From the NCBI RefSeq assembly GCF_017104715.1, contig NZ_JAAGPI010000015.1, forward strand, positions 62,001 to 126,000: a stretch of 64,000 bases of DNA, given 5' to 3'. The translations under genes and the position numbers were made by a program. Under the pieces are notes generated by a model, which saw only the letters and a list, made by a program, of their open reading frames with translations, searched no databases and was not told the origin of the DNA. Position 1 is the stretch's first letter; every line of letters starts with the position of its first letter. The stretch comes from Burkholderia sp. Ac-20365. GTDB taxonomy: Bacteria; Pseudomonadota; Gammaproteobacteria; Burkholderiales; Burkholderiaceae. Positions 55,062 to 63,930 of the stretch are shown piece after piece.

Positions 55062-55098
55062 ACAAAGATGTCCGCCGGAGGATCCGGCACAGAAGCCC
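55062..55098 (+). ncRNA. ANTAR-type two-hexaloop antitermination leader
   Basis: Two short hairpins each have a 6-nt loop with A at position 1 and G at position 4: GAC-AAAGAT-GTC (55062-55073) and GGC-ACAGAA-GCC (55087-55098). This is the recognised ANTAR RNA target pattern. The 3' strand of the second hairpin (55096-55098) is part of the 5' arm of the terminator at 55095, so the two structures exclude each other. The operon ends with an AmiR-like ANTAR protein, the expected binder. Stems are only 3 bp as drawn, so the call needs structure data. Confidence 0.65.
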
Positions 55099-55136
55099 CC
55101 TGACGAACAGTGCGTTCGTCAGGGGGCTTTTTTTTG
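55095..55136 (+). terminator. Intrinsic terminator/attenuator in the amide-transport operon leader
   Basis: A perfect 15-bp stem (AGCCCCCTGACGAAC at 55095-55109 with its complement at 55115-55129), loop AGTGC, and seven T residues at 55130-55136. It stands between the promoter and the first gene (ATG 55180), so it acts as an attenuator unless antitermination occurs. Confidence 0.92.
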
Positions 55137-55179
55137 TCCATTTTTTCGCGAAGTTCGAGACTACTTCTGGAGAATCCGC

Positions 55180-56415
55180 ATGTTGCTAAAGCCGTCGGGC
55201 TGGATGCGTCTGGCCTTCATTGCAGGACTTGCAGTCACGTCGCTAGCAGCGAATGCCGCCGATCCCGTGAAAATCGGCCTGCTCGAAGACGCATCGGGCA
55301 ATTTTGCGCTCGCGACCATCCCGAAGATTCACGCGACGGAACTCGCCGTCGATGAAATCAATGCGAAGGGCGGCATACTTGGCCGTCCGATCAAGCTCAT
55401 CGCGTACGACACGCAGTCCGATAACACCAAGTTCCAGGAACTCGCACGCCGGCTGGTGCAAACGGACAAACCGGATGTCGTATTCGGCGCGTTTTCCAGC
55501 GCATCGCGTGAAGCGATCCGCCCGATCATGGATCGCGCGCATCAGCTCTACTGGTACGACAATCAATACGAAGGCGGTGTGTGCGACACCAATACCTTCG
55601 TCACAGGTGCCGTGCCCGAGCAGCAGTTCTCGACGCTGATCCCGTGGATGATGCAGAAGTTCGGCAAGAAGGTGTACACCATCGCCGCCGACTACAACTT
55701 CGGCCAGATCTCCGCCGAATGGGTGCGCAATATCGTCAAGGAAAATGGCGGCACGATGGTCGGCGAGGAATTCATTCCGCTGTCGGTGTCCCAATTCGGG
55801 CAGACCATTCAGAACATTCAGAAAGCCAAGCCCGATTTCGTTGTGACGCTGCTGGTCGGCGCGAATCAGGCGTCGTACTACGAGCAGCAGGCTTCCGCGC
55901 ATCTGAATCTGCCGATGGCGAGTTCCGTGAATGTCGGCCAGGCGTATGAGCACAAGCGCTTCAAACCGCCTGCATTGAAGGACATGTACGTGACGGCGAA
56001 TTATGTCGAGGAAGTCGACACGCCCGCGAGCAACGACTTCAAGAAACGCTTTCATGCGAAGTTCCCGAACGAGCCGTACATCAATCAGGAAGCAGCGAAC
56101 GCGTACGACGCGATCTATCTGTACAAGGCCGCCGCAGAGAAAGCGAAATCCACCAACCAGGACGCCGTGCGCAAGGCGCTGGAGAGCGGCGGCATTTGCA
56201 CGGAAGGCGCGCAGGGCAAGGTCTGTATCGACCCGAAGAGCCATCACGCGAGCCACACGATTTTCCTCGTGCACGTGAAGGACGATCACTCCGTCGAGAT
56301 CCCGAAGGTCTGGGACGACGTGCAGCCGTACTGGCTCGGCAAGGTGGGCTGCGACCTGCCGAACAAGCCGGATCATCGTCAGTACACGCCGTCGAATCTG
56401 CCGAAGAAGTCGTGA
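55180..56415 (+). CDS. Urea/short-chain amide ABC transporter binding protein (UrtA/FmdD-like)
   Basis: A 411-residue periplasmic binding protein of the UrtA/FmdD branch (Leu/Ile/Val-type fold). It has a signal peptide ending near ANAA, residue about 26, followed by DPVKIGLLEDASGNFALATI, DEINAKGGILGRPI and YWYDNQYEGGVCD motifs. It would bind urea or short-chain amides. GGAGA lies 7 nt before the ATG. First gene of an operon with two permeases, two ATPases, an amidase and AmiC/AmiR-like regulators, behind an attenuator leader. Amide versus urea cannot be settled from sequence; the amidase favours amides. Confidence 0.85.
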   Translation: MLLKPSGWMRLAFIAGLAVTSLAANAADPVKIGLLEDASGNFALATIPKIHATELAVDEINAKGGILGRPIKLIAYDTQSDNTKFQELARRLVQTDKPDVVFGAFSSASREAIRPIMDRAHQLYWYDNQYEGGVCDTNTFVTGAVPEQQFSTLIPWMMQKFGKKVYTIAADYNFGQISAEWVRNIVKENGGTMVGEEFIPLSVSQFGQTIQNIQKAKPDFVVTLLVGANQASYYEQQASAHLNLPMASSVNVGQAYEHKRFKPPALKDMYVTANYVEEVDTPASNDFKKRFHAKFPNEPYINQEAANAYDAIYLYKAAAEKAKSTNQDAVRKALESGGICTEGAQGKVCIDPKSHHASHTIFLVHVKDDHSVEIPKVWDDVQPYWLGKVGCDLPNKPDHRQYTPSNLPKKS

Positions 56416-56474
56416 TCCGAACGGGCGCGCCCGGTCGTAGCGAAGCGCGCCCGTTCACTGAAAGTGGAGCAAGC

Positions 56475-57356
56475 ATGGCCACCTTGTCGGTTCTTTACTC
56501 GCTGGTCTATCAGTTCGGCGACAGCTTCGCGTATCTCGTGCTGGCCGCCCTCGGCCTTGCAGTGATCTTCGGCATGATGGGCGTCATCAATCTCGCGCAT
56601 GGCGAGTTCATCATGTGCGGTGCGTATGTGACGATCATCGCCGCGAAACATGGCGTGCCGCTGCCGTTCGCGATGCTGCTGGGCGCGTTTGCTGCTGCCG
56701 TTGCGGGCGTCGTGATCGAGCAACTGGTGATACGCCATCTCTACGACAGACTGTTCGATTCCGTCGTGGCGACATGGGCCATCAGCCTGATCGTCCAGCA
56801 GACGATGCTGCTCGTTGCCGGTCCGTCGCTCGAAGGCATCGGCACTCCGTTCGGGTCATTCTCGCTCGGCGACTATTCGTTTTCGACGTATCGCGCGGTA
56901 TTGCCTGTGATCGCGCTGTGCATTCTGTTCGCGCTGTATCTGCTGTTCTTCAAGACGAATTACGGCGTCTGTGCACGCGCGACGATCCAGAACGCCAGCA
57001 TCGCGCAATGTCTTGGTTTGCGCACGGACCGGCTCTATACGCTGACGTTCGCGCTGGGTGCGGGTCTCGCGGGACTCACAGGCGCACTCTACGCACCGAC
57101 GATGACAGCCGTGCCGACGATGGGCAGCAACTTCATCGTGCAAGCGTTCGTTTCGGTGGTGGTGGGCGGCGCGAATGTGATTGCGGGAACGACGCCTGCT
57201 GCCGGCGTGCTTGCGATCATCCAGACGGCGCTCACGGCATCGTATGGTCAGCTGTTCGGGCAGATTGGCCTGCTTGTGACAGTGATCGTCGTGATCAGGC
57301 TGATGCCGCAAGGGCTCGGCAATCTGTTCACGCGCTTGCGCCGGGGGGAAGCATGA
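56475..57356 (+). CDS. Branched-chain-type ABC permease 1 (UrtB/FmdE-like)
   Basis: A 293-residue LivH-type permease with about eight hydrophobic helices and the motif MMGVINLAHGEFIMCGAYV near residue 38. The ATG at 56475 is chosen; an open extension upstream overlaps the binding-protein gene and is not hydrophobic. It overlaps the next permease by ATGA. Together they form the inner-membrane channel for the amide or urea importer. Confidence 0.88.
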   Translation: MATLSVLYSLVYQFGDSFAYLVLAALGLAVIFGMMGVINLAHGEFIMCGAYVTIIAAKHGVPLPFAMLLGAFAAAVAGVVIEQLVIRHLYDRLFDSVVATWAISLIVQQTMLLVAGPSLEGIGTPFGSFSLGDYSFSTYRAVLPVIALCILFALYLLFFKTNYGVCARATIQNASIAQCLGLRTDRLYTLTFALGAGLAGLTGALYAPTMTAVPTMGSNFIVQAFVSVVVGGANVIAGTTPAAGVLAIIQTALTASYGQLFGQIGLLVTVIVVIRLMPQGLGNLFTRLRRGEA

Positions 57357-58408
57357 AGCAATTACAACCGGCATCGCGCGCGTTGCAGTGCGCGCCATGG
57401 ATCGTGGCGCTGTGCCTGCCCCTCTTCGTCGATGCGACCACGAGCGGCAACCTTGCCTACTGTCTTCTATGGGCCTTCAGCGCTGTCGGGCTCGCGGCAA
57501 TGTGGGGTTATGGCGGCATCCTGTCGTTCGGCCAGACGGCATTTTTCGGTCTTGCCGGCTATAGCTACGGCATCTTCACGCTGAACTTCGCGGATAACTG
57601 GTTCGATTCCTGGCTCGGTCTCGGCGCGGGTCTCGTAATCAGCGTGATCGTCGCGGCGCTGATCGGCTACATGATTTTCTTCGGGCGCATCAAGGGCGTG
57701 TTCATCGGCATCGTGACCTTGTCGGTGACACTTGTGCTCGAAACCTTCATGGCGCAGACGGCCGGGCCGCAATGGGCGATCGGCGAAGCGCGCCTGAACG
57801 GCTACAACGGCATGGGCGGCATGTCACCATTAACGATTCCCTGGCCGGGCGGACCGCTCACGCTGGAGAACACGAGTTTCTATTATCTGGTGCTGGTTCT
57901 GCTGATTGCCGTCTACGCGTTCATGCGCAGATTGCTCGATGGTCCGTTCGGTCTCACGCTGATCGCGATCCGCGAGAACCCGCAGCGCGCTGAAATGCTC
58001 GGTGTCGATATCCGGCGCCATCAACTGCTGGTTTTCGTGCTTGGATGTACGCTAGGCGGGTTGTCGGGCGCGCTCTACACGATCTGGGGCTCGTACATCA
58101 CGCCATCGACGATGGGCCTCACCGCCGCGGCGATGCCTGTGATCTGGGTCGCGACGTCGGGCAGAACGAGCATTGGCGGCGCGATCATCGGCACGGCGTT
58201 GCTGGTGTGGCTGTCGCAGAGTCTTGCCGTGTATGGCAGTCAGTACGCGCTGATCCTGATGGGCGCGATCCTGCTCATCATCGTGCTCGCAGCGCCTGAA
58301 GGCTTGCTGCCGTTCGCGGCGAAACAGCTGCGGCGGTTCGAGCGCGAGCGCAATCATGGCCGCCCCTGTTTCGACGAAACGCTCAAGCAAGAGGAGGGCA
58401 AATCGTGA
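57353..58408 (+). CDS. Branched-chain-type ABC permease 2 (UrtC/FmdF-like)
   Basis: A 351-residue LivM-type permease with about nine hydrophobic helices and the conserved GYGGILSFGQTAFFGLAGY near residue 55 and IRENPQRAEMLGVD near residue 205. It overlaps the genes on both sides by 4 bp (ATGA and GTGA), showing tight translational coupling. It pairs with the UrtB-like permease. Confidence 0.88.
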   Translation: MKQLQPASRALQCAPWIVALCLPLFVDATTSGNLAYCLLWAFSAVGLAAMWGYGGILSFGQTAFFGLAGYSYGIFTLNFADNWFDSWLGLGAGLVISVIVAALIGYMIFFGRIKGVFIGIVTLSVTLVLETFMAQTAGPQWAIGEARLNGYNGMGGMSPLTIPWPGGPLTLENTSFYYLVLVLLIAVYAFMRRLLDGPFGLTLIAIRENPQRAEMLGVDIRRHQLLVFVLGCTLGGLSGALYTIWGSYITPSTMGLTAAAMPVIWVATSGRTSIGGAIIGTALLVWLSQSLAVYGSQYALILMGAILLIIVLAAPEGLLPFAAKQLRRFERERNHGRPCFDETLKQEEGKS

Positions 58409-59115
58409 CCGTGCTGCTCGAAACGCGCGCGCTCAAGAAGCACTTCGGCGGCGTGCATGTGATCAACGGTATCGACTTCCGCATCGATGCGGGCGAAATC
58501 CGCTGCGTGATTGGGCCGAACGGTGCGGGCAAGAGCACATTCTTCAAGCTCATTACGGGCGAGCATCGGCCTTCCGAAGGCAGCGTGCATTTTCTTGGCG
58601 AAGACATGAGCCATGTGCTGCCGCACGAACGCATCCGCATGGGCATGAGCATCAAGTTCCAGATACCGGGCGTGTTCCCTGATCTGAGCGTGCGGCAGCA
58701 TCTGCAACTGTCGCTGCATCGCGCGAAGGACGACCGGCCTGGAAGTATCGACGAGCTTTTGCAGCGCTTTCTGCTGCAACGTGAAGAACATGTGCTTGCG
58801 CGCAATCTGTCGCACGGCAAGAAGCAATGGCTCGAGATCGCGATGGCCGTCTCGCTGCGACCGAAGTTGCTGTTTCTCGATGAGCCCGTTGCAGGCATGT
58901 CAGTAGAAGAAACGCACGCAACGGGCGAACTCATCAAGCGGCTGTCCACATCCGGCCTGACAATGATGGTAGTCGAGCACGACATGACCTTCGTCAAGCA
59001 GATCGCGACGCGCGTGACGGTGCTGCATGGCGGTCGACTGCTCGCCGATGGACCGCTGGATGAAATCCTCGCCCGCGACGATGTCGCGGAAGTCTATCTG
59101 GGGAAGAAGGCATGA
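58405..59115 (+). CDS. Branched-chain-type ABC ATPase 1 (UrtD/LivG-like)
   Basis: A 236-residue ATPase with Walker A GPNGAGKST near residue 38, a signature that reads LSHGKKQWLEIA rather than LSGGQ (usual for the UrtD group), and Walker B LLFLDEPVAGM. GTG is the start codon and overlaps the upstream stop (GTGA). It drives the importer with the next ATPase. Confidence 0.87.
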   Translation: MTVLLETRALKKHFGGVHVINGIDFRIDAGEIRCVIGPNGAGKSTFFKLITGEHRPSEGSVHFLGEDMSHVLPHERIRMGMSIKFQIPGVFPDLSVRQHLQLSLHRAKDDRPGSIDELLQRFLLQREEHVLARNLSHGKKQWLEIAMAVSLRPKLLFLDEPVAGMSVEETHATGELIKRLSTSGLTMMVVEHDMTFVKQIATRVTVLHGGRLLADGPLDEILARDDVAEVYLGKKA

Positions 59116-59819
59116 GCGCGCTACTCGAAGTCAAGGATGTCGCATCGGGTTATGGCGGCGGACGTGTGCTCAATGGTGTGTCGTTCGGCATTGGACGCGG
59201 CGAAGTGCTGGCGTTGATCGGACGTAACGGTGTCGGCAAGACAACGCTGATGCGCACGCTCATTGGTCTCGTCAAACTCGACGCGGGCAGCATCGTGCTC
59301 GACGGTACGTCTATCGGCGATGAAAAGCCGTATTCGCGCGCACGCAAAGGCATCGGCTACGTGCCGCAAGGACGAGAAATCTTCGGTGCGCTGACCGTCG
59401 CGGAGAACCTTCAGGTCGGCGCGCAGGCAAACCGCGAGAAGGCCGCGCTGATGCGCGACAAGGTGGTCGGCTACTTCCCGATTCTCAAGACACGCTATCA
59501 ACAGAAGGCGGGGACGATGAGCGGCGGCGAACAGCAGCAACTCGCGATTGCGCGTGCGCTCATCAGCTCGCCGCAGGTTCTGCTGCTCGATGAACCATCC
59601 GAAGGCATTCAGCCTTCCATCGTCGATCTGATCGGCGAGACGTTGATGCAGATTGCGCGTGAAACGGGCATCGGCGTGGTGCTGGTCGAACAGGACATGG
59701 GCATGGTCGAGCGCATCGCCACGCGCTGCTGCGTGATGGACAAAGGCCGTATCGTCGATACATTGAGCCCGGCGCAACTCGGGGATGAACAACTGATTCG
59801 CCAGTACCTGGCACTGTGA
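59112..59819 (+). CDS. Branched-chain-type ABC ATPase 2 (UrtE/LivF-like)
   Basis: A 235-residue ATPase: Walker A GRNGVGKTT near residue 37, FGALTVAENL, signature MSGGEQQQLAIARAL and Walker B LLLDEPSEGIQPSIV, typical of UrtE. It overlaps the previous gene by ATGA and precedes the amidase by 12 bp, so transport and hydrolysis are coupled on one transcript. Confidence 0.88.
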   Translation: MSALLEVKDVASGYGGGRVLNGVSFGIGRGEVLALIGRNGVGKTTLMRTLIGLVKLDAGSIVLDGTSIGDEKPYSRARKGIGYVPQGREIFGALTVAENLQVGAQANREKAALMRDKVVGYFPILKTRYQQKAGTMSGGEQQQLAIARALISSPQVLLLDEPSEGIQPSIVDLIGETLMQIARETGIGVVLVEQDMGMVERIATRCCVMDKGRIVDTLSPAQLGDEQLIRQYLAL

Positions 59820-59831
59820 CGGAGACAGAAC

Positions 59832-60818
59832 ATGAAATGGCTAGAAGAATCGATCATGATGAAACGCGGCGTCGGCGCGGACCGAGAGCCGGTGGAGCAT
59901 CATCTGACCGAGGAATTGCAGAAGACTTTTCACTACACGATCGGGCCGTACTCACAGCCGGTTTTGCACATCAAGCCCGGCGATCGCGTAGTGGTGGAAA
60001 CGCGCGATGCGTTCGAAGGCAAGATCAAGGAGGAAACCGATAAGCCTTCGCAGGTGTTGACGGTGCCGTTCCTGAATCCGCAGAACGGTCCGATCATGAT
60101 CGAGGGCGCGGAGAAGGGCGACGTGATTGCGGTGCACATCGAAACGATGTCGCCGCGCGGTGACGATCCGCATGGCTTCTGCTGCATGATTCCGAACTTC
60201 GGCGGATTGACGGGCACCGATTACACGGCGCTGCTCAATGAACCGTTGCCGGAGATCGTGCGCAAGATCAAGATCGATGAAGAGAATGTGTACTGGAGCA
60301 AGCGCAATACGCTGCCGTACAAGCCGCATATCGGCACGCTGAGTCTTTCGCCCGAAATCGATTCGATCAATTCGCTCACGCCCGATTCGCATGGCGGTAA
60401 CATGGACGTCCCCGACATGGGGCCGGGCAGCATCACGTATCTGCCCGTGCGTTCGCCAGGCGGAAGGCTCTTTATCGGCGACGCGCATGCGTGTCAGGGC
60501 GACGGTGAAGTGTGCGGTACGGCCGTCGAATATCAAAGCACGACCACGGTACGCGTCGATCTGATCAAGCACTGGAAGATCGACTGGCCGCGCCTGGAAA
60601 ACGAGGACGCGCTGATGAGCATCGGCAGCGCGCGGCCGCTCGAAGACGCGACACGTATCGCGTATCGCGAACTGGTACTGTGGATGGCGGCCGAATACGG
60701 CTTCGACAAGTGGGACGCGTATATGATGCTGAGCCAGGTCGGTAAAGTGCGGCTCGGCAATTTTGTCGATCCAAAATACACGGTCGGCGCAATGGTCGCG
60801 AAGCGCTACCTGAAGTAA
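59832..60818 (+). CDS. fmdA: Acetamidase/formamidase FmdA-like
   Basis: A 328-residue FmdA/AmdA family amidase with GDRVVVETRDAFEG-type N-domain (motif VVVETRDAF near 50), the conserved block GDAHACQGDGEVCGTAVE near 217 (shown as DAHACQGDGEVCG) and C-terminal KWDAYMMLSQVGKVR. It hydrolyses formamide, acetamide or similar short amides to ammonia and the acid in the cytosol. Its place straight after the UrtE-like gene supports a short-chain-amide role for the importer. The start ATG is 12 bp after the previous stop. Confidence 0.86.
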   Translation: MKWLEESIMMKRGVGADREPVEHHLTEELQKTFHYTIGPYSQPVLHIKPGDRVVVETRDAFEGKIKEETDKPSQVLTVPFLNPQNGPIMIEGAEKGDVIAVHIETMSPRGDDPHGFCCMIPNFGGLTGTDYTALLNEPLPEIVRKIKIDEENVYWSKRNTLPYKPHIGTLSLSPEIDSINSLTPDSHGGNMDVPDMGPGSITYLPVRSPGGRLFIGDAHACQGDGEVCGTAVEYQSTTTVRVDLIKHWKIDWPRLENEDALMSIGSARPLEDATRIAYRELVLWMAAEYGFDKWDAYMMLSQVGKVRLGNFVDPKYTVGAMVAKRYLK

Positions 60819-60876
60819 GACGATCTGCCGTGCGGGCACTGTCCCGCACGCAACCTCCCGGAGAGCGTGTCACGAA

Positions 60877-62031
60877 ATGGCATTGTCGGATCCCATCAGA
60901 GTCGGTTTGCTTTGCTCCACCAGCGGCTCGACAGCGCTTCTGGAACAGTCCCAATGGCGCGGCGCGTGCCTTGCGATGGACGAAATCAACGCGCGCGGCG
61001 GCATCGACGGGCGCGAGCTGCTTGCCGTTCACTATGACCCTGGCTCCGATCCTGCCGTGTTTCGCGAACTGGCCGAGCGGCTGATCGTGAAAGACGGTGT
61101 GAACGTGATCTTTGGCGGCTATACGTCGACCAGCCGCAAGGCGATGCTGCCCGTCGTCGAGAAACACAACCGGCTGCTGATCTATTCGCAGCAATACGAG
61201 GGCTTCGAATACTCGGACAACATCATCTATAGCGGTGCGTCGCCGAACCAGAATGGCGTGCAACTCGCCGACTTCATGACGCAGACATTTGGTGCGCGCG
61301 TGTACTTTGTTGGCTCGCGTTACGTGTACCCGTACGAATGCAACCGCACGATGCAGGAACTGCTACTGCAGCATCCTGAAGGAGCGATACTCGGCGAGCG
61401 TTATTTGCCGCTCGATGCGGAGCGCGAGCAGTTTGCGCAGGTCGTCGCGGATATCAAGCGCAAGTCGCCTGACTGGATCTTCTGCACGGTGATCGGTGCG
61501 ACGGTGCCGTACCTTTACGAAGCGTACGCGCATGCGGGCTTCGATCCGGCGCGCATGCCGATCGGCAGCCTCAATACGTCGGAGACCGAGATTCATGCGA
61601 TGGAACGCGGCATCGCCGCGGGACATTACACGGCAGCGCCTTATTTTCAGAGCATCGATACGCCGGAGAACATCCGCGCAGTGCGGCAGCATCAGGCGCG
61701 CTTCGGTGTGGATACACCCACCGACATGAACTGGGAGGCCGCGTACTATCAGATGCACATGTACGCTGAAGCGTTTGCGCGCGCCGGCTCGGACGATATC
61801 GGCACGATCATGCCGCATCTGCTCGGCTCCGAATTTGCGGCCCCGCAAGGCCGTGTCCGCATCGATCCCGTCAATCATCACATGGCACTGTATCCGCGCA
61901 TTGGCCGCGCGAATGCGGATGGCCAGTTCACGGTGCTGCGCGAATCGAAGTTCGCCGTTGGGCCGGACCCGTACATGACGCGACAGACGCTCGGGGACTG
62001 GGTCACGAAACTGAGCACACGGGACTACTGA
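60877..62031 (+). CDS. amiC: AmiC-like amide-sensing negative regulator
   Basis: A 384-residue Leu/Ile/Val-binding-fold protein without a signal peptide (MALSDPIRVGLLCSTSGSTA at the very N-terminus), so it stays in the cytoplasm like AmiC of Pseudomonas aeruginosa. Motifs WRGACLAMDEINARGGIDGRE (part), IFGGYTSTSRKAMLPVVEKHN and YSQQYEGFEYSDN match the AmiC group. AmiC binds short amides and, without them, sequesters the antiterminator AmiR. The next gene, 1 bp after its stop, is an AmiR-like ANTAR protein, which makes the pairing convincing. Confidence 0.86.
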   Translation: MALSDPIRVGLLCSTSGSTALLEQSQWRGACLAMDEINARGGIDGRELLAVHYDPGSDPAVFRELAERLIVKDGVNVIFGGYTSTSRKAMLPVVEKHNRLLIYSQQYEGFEYSDNIIYSGASPNQNGVQLADFMTQTFGARVYFVGSRYVYPYECNRTMQELLLQHPEGAILGERYLPLDAEREQFAQVVADIKRKSPDWIFCTVIGATVPYLYEAYAHAGFDPARMPIGSLNTSETEIHAMERGIAAGHYTAAPYFQSIDTPENIRAVRQHQARFGVDTPTDMNWEAAYYQMHMYAEAFARAGSDDIGTIMPHLLGSEFAAPQGRVRIDPVNHHMALYPRIGRANADGQFTVLRESKFAVGPDPYMTRQTLGDWVTKLSTRDY

Positions 62032-62032
62032 C

Positions 62033-62683
62033 GTGAGCGCGCCCATGAGCAGAGGCCAACGCAGCCTCACCGGTTCGATTCTGGAGCGTCATGCACGGGT
62101 GGTCGTGTTTCATCCCGACGACGACGACGGCCAGACGCTCACGAACCATCTCAGGCGCATGGGTTTTCATGTCGAGCGTTGCTGGCCGCCGCTCGATACG
62201 CTGCCCGACAGAACGGACCTGGTGTTTCGCGCGCTGCTGCCCGAGGAACGCGCGCCGAAAGATGAATGGTCCGGGCCGGATGCGCCGCCCGTGATCTGCG
62301 TCGTCGCCTATGAAAACCCGACCTTCATCGATCAGGCGATCAAGATGGGTTCGGACGGCATTGTGACGACGCCGATTCGCGCATCGGGTTTGCTGTCGAC
62401 CGTGGTGATGGCGCTGTATCACTCGCGCCGCTCGCGGCAGCATCTGCAACGGATCGCGAAGCTGGAACAGAAGCTGCTCGACAGCCGCCACTTGCAGGAA
62501 GCAAAGGGCATTCTGATGACGATGCACAGCGTGAACGAGAACGAGGCTTACGACATGCTGCGCGCACAGGCGATGGAGAAGCGCGTATCGATCGACGACA
62601 TCTGTCATTCGGTGATCCAGGCGGGCGAAGTGTTGCAGATCAGGCGCGCGATCACACCTGGCGATGTGCGAAGCGAGGACTGA
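62033..62683 (+). CDS. amiR: AmiR-like ANTAR-domain transcription antiterminator
   Basis: A 216-residue protein. Residues about 20-125 form a pseudo-receiver domain (VVVFHPDDDDGQTL) lacking a clear phosphorylatable Asp, as in AmiR. A coiled coil follows (about 130-155), then an ANTAR domain at 150-205 with the motif LQEAKGILMTMHSVNENEAY (LxEAKGILM). ANTAR domains bind two-hexaloop RNAs to prevent termination. It lies 1 bp after amiC. The start is GTG 62033 or ATG 62045. Its probable target is the operon's own leader at 55062-55136. Confidence 0.88.
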   Translation: MSAPMSRGQRSLTGSILERHARVVVFHPDDDDGQTLTNHLRRMGFHVERCWPPLDTLPDRTDLVFRALLPEERAPKDEWSGPDAPPVICVVAYENPTFIDQAIKMGSDGIVTTPIRASGLLSTVVMALYHSRRSRQHLQRIAKLEQKLLDSRHLQEAKGILMTMHSVNENEAYDMLRAQAMEKRVSIDDICHSVIQAGEVLQIRRAITPGDVRSED

Positions 62684-62715
62684 GTTCAACCGTAGGTTCA
62701 AAAGGGGCGACCAAC

Positions 62716-63480
62716 ATGGACTTGCAACTGAAGGGACTGAAGGCAATCGTGACGGGCGGGACCAAGGGAATTGGTCTCGCCATTGCTCGCACGCTCGCGC
62801 AGGAAGGCGCCGACGTGGCCATCTGCGCACGCGACGAAGCGAGCGTGACGGCGACGGCCAGCGAGCTTGCAAAGCTCAGCGGCGCGCGCGCGACTGGCGC
62901 TGCGGTGGATGTATCGGACGGTCCCGCGCTCAAGGCGTGGGTGCAAGATGTCGCGCAGAACTGGGGCGGGCTGGACATCGTGGTGGCCAACGTCAGCGCG
63001 CTCGCCATCGGCAACGATCTCGAATCGTGGCGCAAAGAGTTCGAGACCGATCTGCTTGGCACCGTCAATCTCGTGGATGCGGCAATGCCTTCGCTGGAAG
63101 CGAGCAAGGCGGCATCGATCGTCGCGATATCGAGCGTGTCGGGGCGCGAGATCGATTTTGCCGCCGGCCCGTATGGCGTATTCAAGGCGGCGCTCGTTCA
63201 CTACATGCAGGGACTCGCGAATCAGCTCGCTTCGAAAGGCATTCGTGCGAACACGGTTTCGCCGGGCAACGTGTATTTCGAAGGTGGCGTGTGGGACTGG
63301 ATCGAGCATAACGATCCGGCGTTGTTCGCGCGGGCGCTTGCATTGAACCCGACGGGACGCATGGCGAAGCCGCAGGAAATCGCGAATGCCGTGGCGTTTA
63401 TCGCGAGTCCTGCAGCAAGCTTTGTGAGCGGCGCGAACTTCGTGGTGGATGGTGCGCTCACGCGCGGCGTTCAGCTTTGA
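62716..63480 (+). CDS. Short-chain dehydrogenase/reductase
   Basis: A 254-residue classical SDR: cofactor loop GGTKGIG (residues 14-20), NVSA in place of NNAG near 90, catalytic Ser in AISSVSG near 138, YGVFKAA (Tyr/Lys) near 155 and C-terminal FVSGANFVVDGAL. The NVSA change is seen in some divergent SDRs. It follows amiR by 32 bp and may be the last gene of the amide operon, though an alcohol or carbonyl step has no obvious place in amide use. Confidence 0.85.
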   Translation: MDLQLKGLKAIVTGGTKGIGLAIARTLAQEGADVAICARDEASVTATASELAKLSGARATGAAVDVSDGPALKAWVQDVAQNWGGLDIVVANVSALAIGNDLESWRKEFETDLLGTVNLVDAAMPSLEASKAASIVAISSVSGREIDFAAGPYGVFKAALVHYMQGLANQLASKGIRANTVSPGNVYFEGGVWDWIEHNDPALFARALALNPTGRMAKPQEIANAVAFIASPAASFVSGANFVVDGALTRGVQL

Positions 63481-63495
63481 TGATGACGAAACACG

Positions 63496-63930
63496 TTACC
63501 GTGGTCCCGTTTCCTCGATAAACCGTTCGAGCAGCCGCTTCAACTGCTTTGCGTTGCGGCTGCCGAGCGCTTCTTCGATGGCGGCATGATGCGCGTCTAC
63601 GCCCGGCTGCAGGCGGGCGAGTAGCTTGATGCCACGGTCGGTGATGAAGATCAGCACCTTGCGGCTATCGTAGTCGTCGGCGGAACGCTGTACGAGACCA
63701 CGGCTCACGAGCTTGTCGATGTTCTTCGTCAAGGCCGGCAGGTTGAGCAGCACCTGAGCGGCGAGTTCGCTCATCGGGTGGCCAGCTTCGTCCGAGACGG
63801 CGTGGAGAATCCGCCAGTGGTCTTCGTTCACGCCTTCTTCGGCTGTCAGTTGCGCGAGCCCGGCTTTCATTTGCCGGTGCGCGGACGCGATGAGAAAGGC
63901 GAGGTAGGAGGAGAGGTCTGTTTCCGGCAT
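63496..63930 (-). CDS. MarR-family transcriptional regulator
   Basis: A 144-residue winged-HTH regulator with MSELAAQVLLNLPALTKNIDKLVSRGLV (HTH, about 50-80) and the wing motif SRKVLIFITDRG (SDxRx-like DSRKVLI). It is convergent with the SDR, 15 bp apart. The ATG at 63930 gives the family length. A TTG at 63972 would add 14 residues. Its target is outside the window or unknown, since the sequence ends 70 bp upstream. Confidence 0.86.
   Translation of the reverse strand: MPETDLSSYLAFLIASAHRQMKAGLAQLTAEEGVNEDHWRILHAVSDEAGHPMSELAAQVLLNLPALTKNIDKLVSRGLVQRSADDYDSRKVLIFITDRGIKLLARLQPGVDAHHAAIEEALGSRNAKQLKRLLERFIEETGPR

Noticed and set aside
55040..55140. Guanidine-I (ykkC) riboswitch before the urea/amide operon
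   Set aside because: The conserved ykkC core sequences are not visible; the two A1/G4 hexaloops plus an AmiR gene in the operon fit an ANTAR leader better.
56196..56474. N-terminal extension of the UrtB-like permease
   Set aside because: It overlaps the binding-protein gene in another frame and is Arg-rich; the ATG at 56475 begins the conserved permease.
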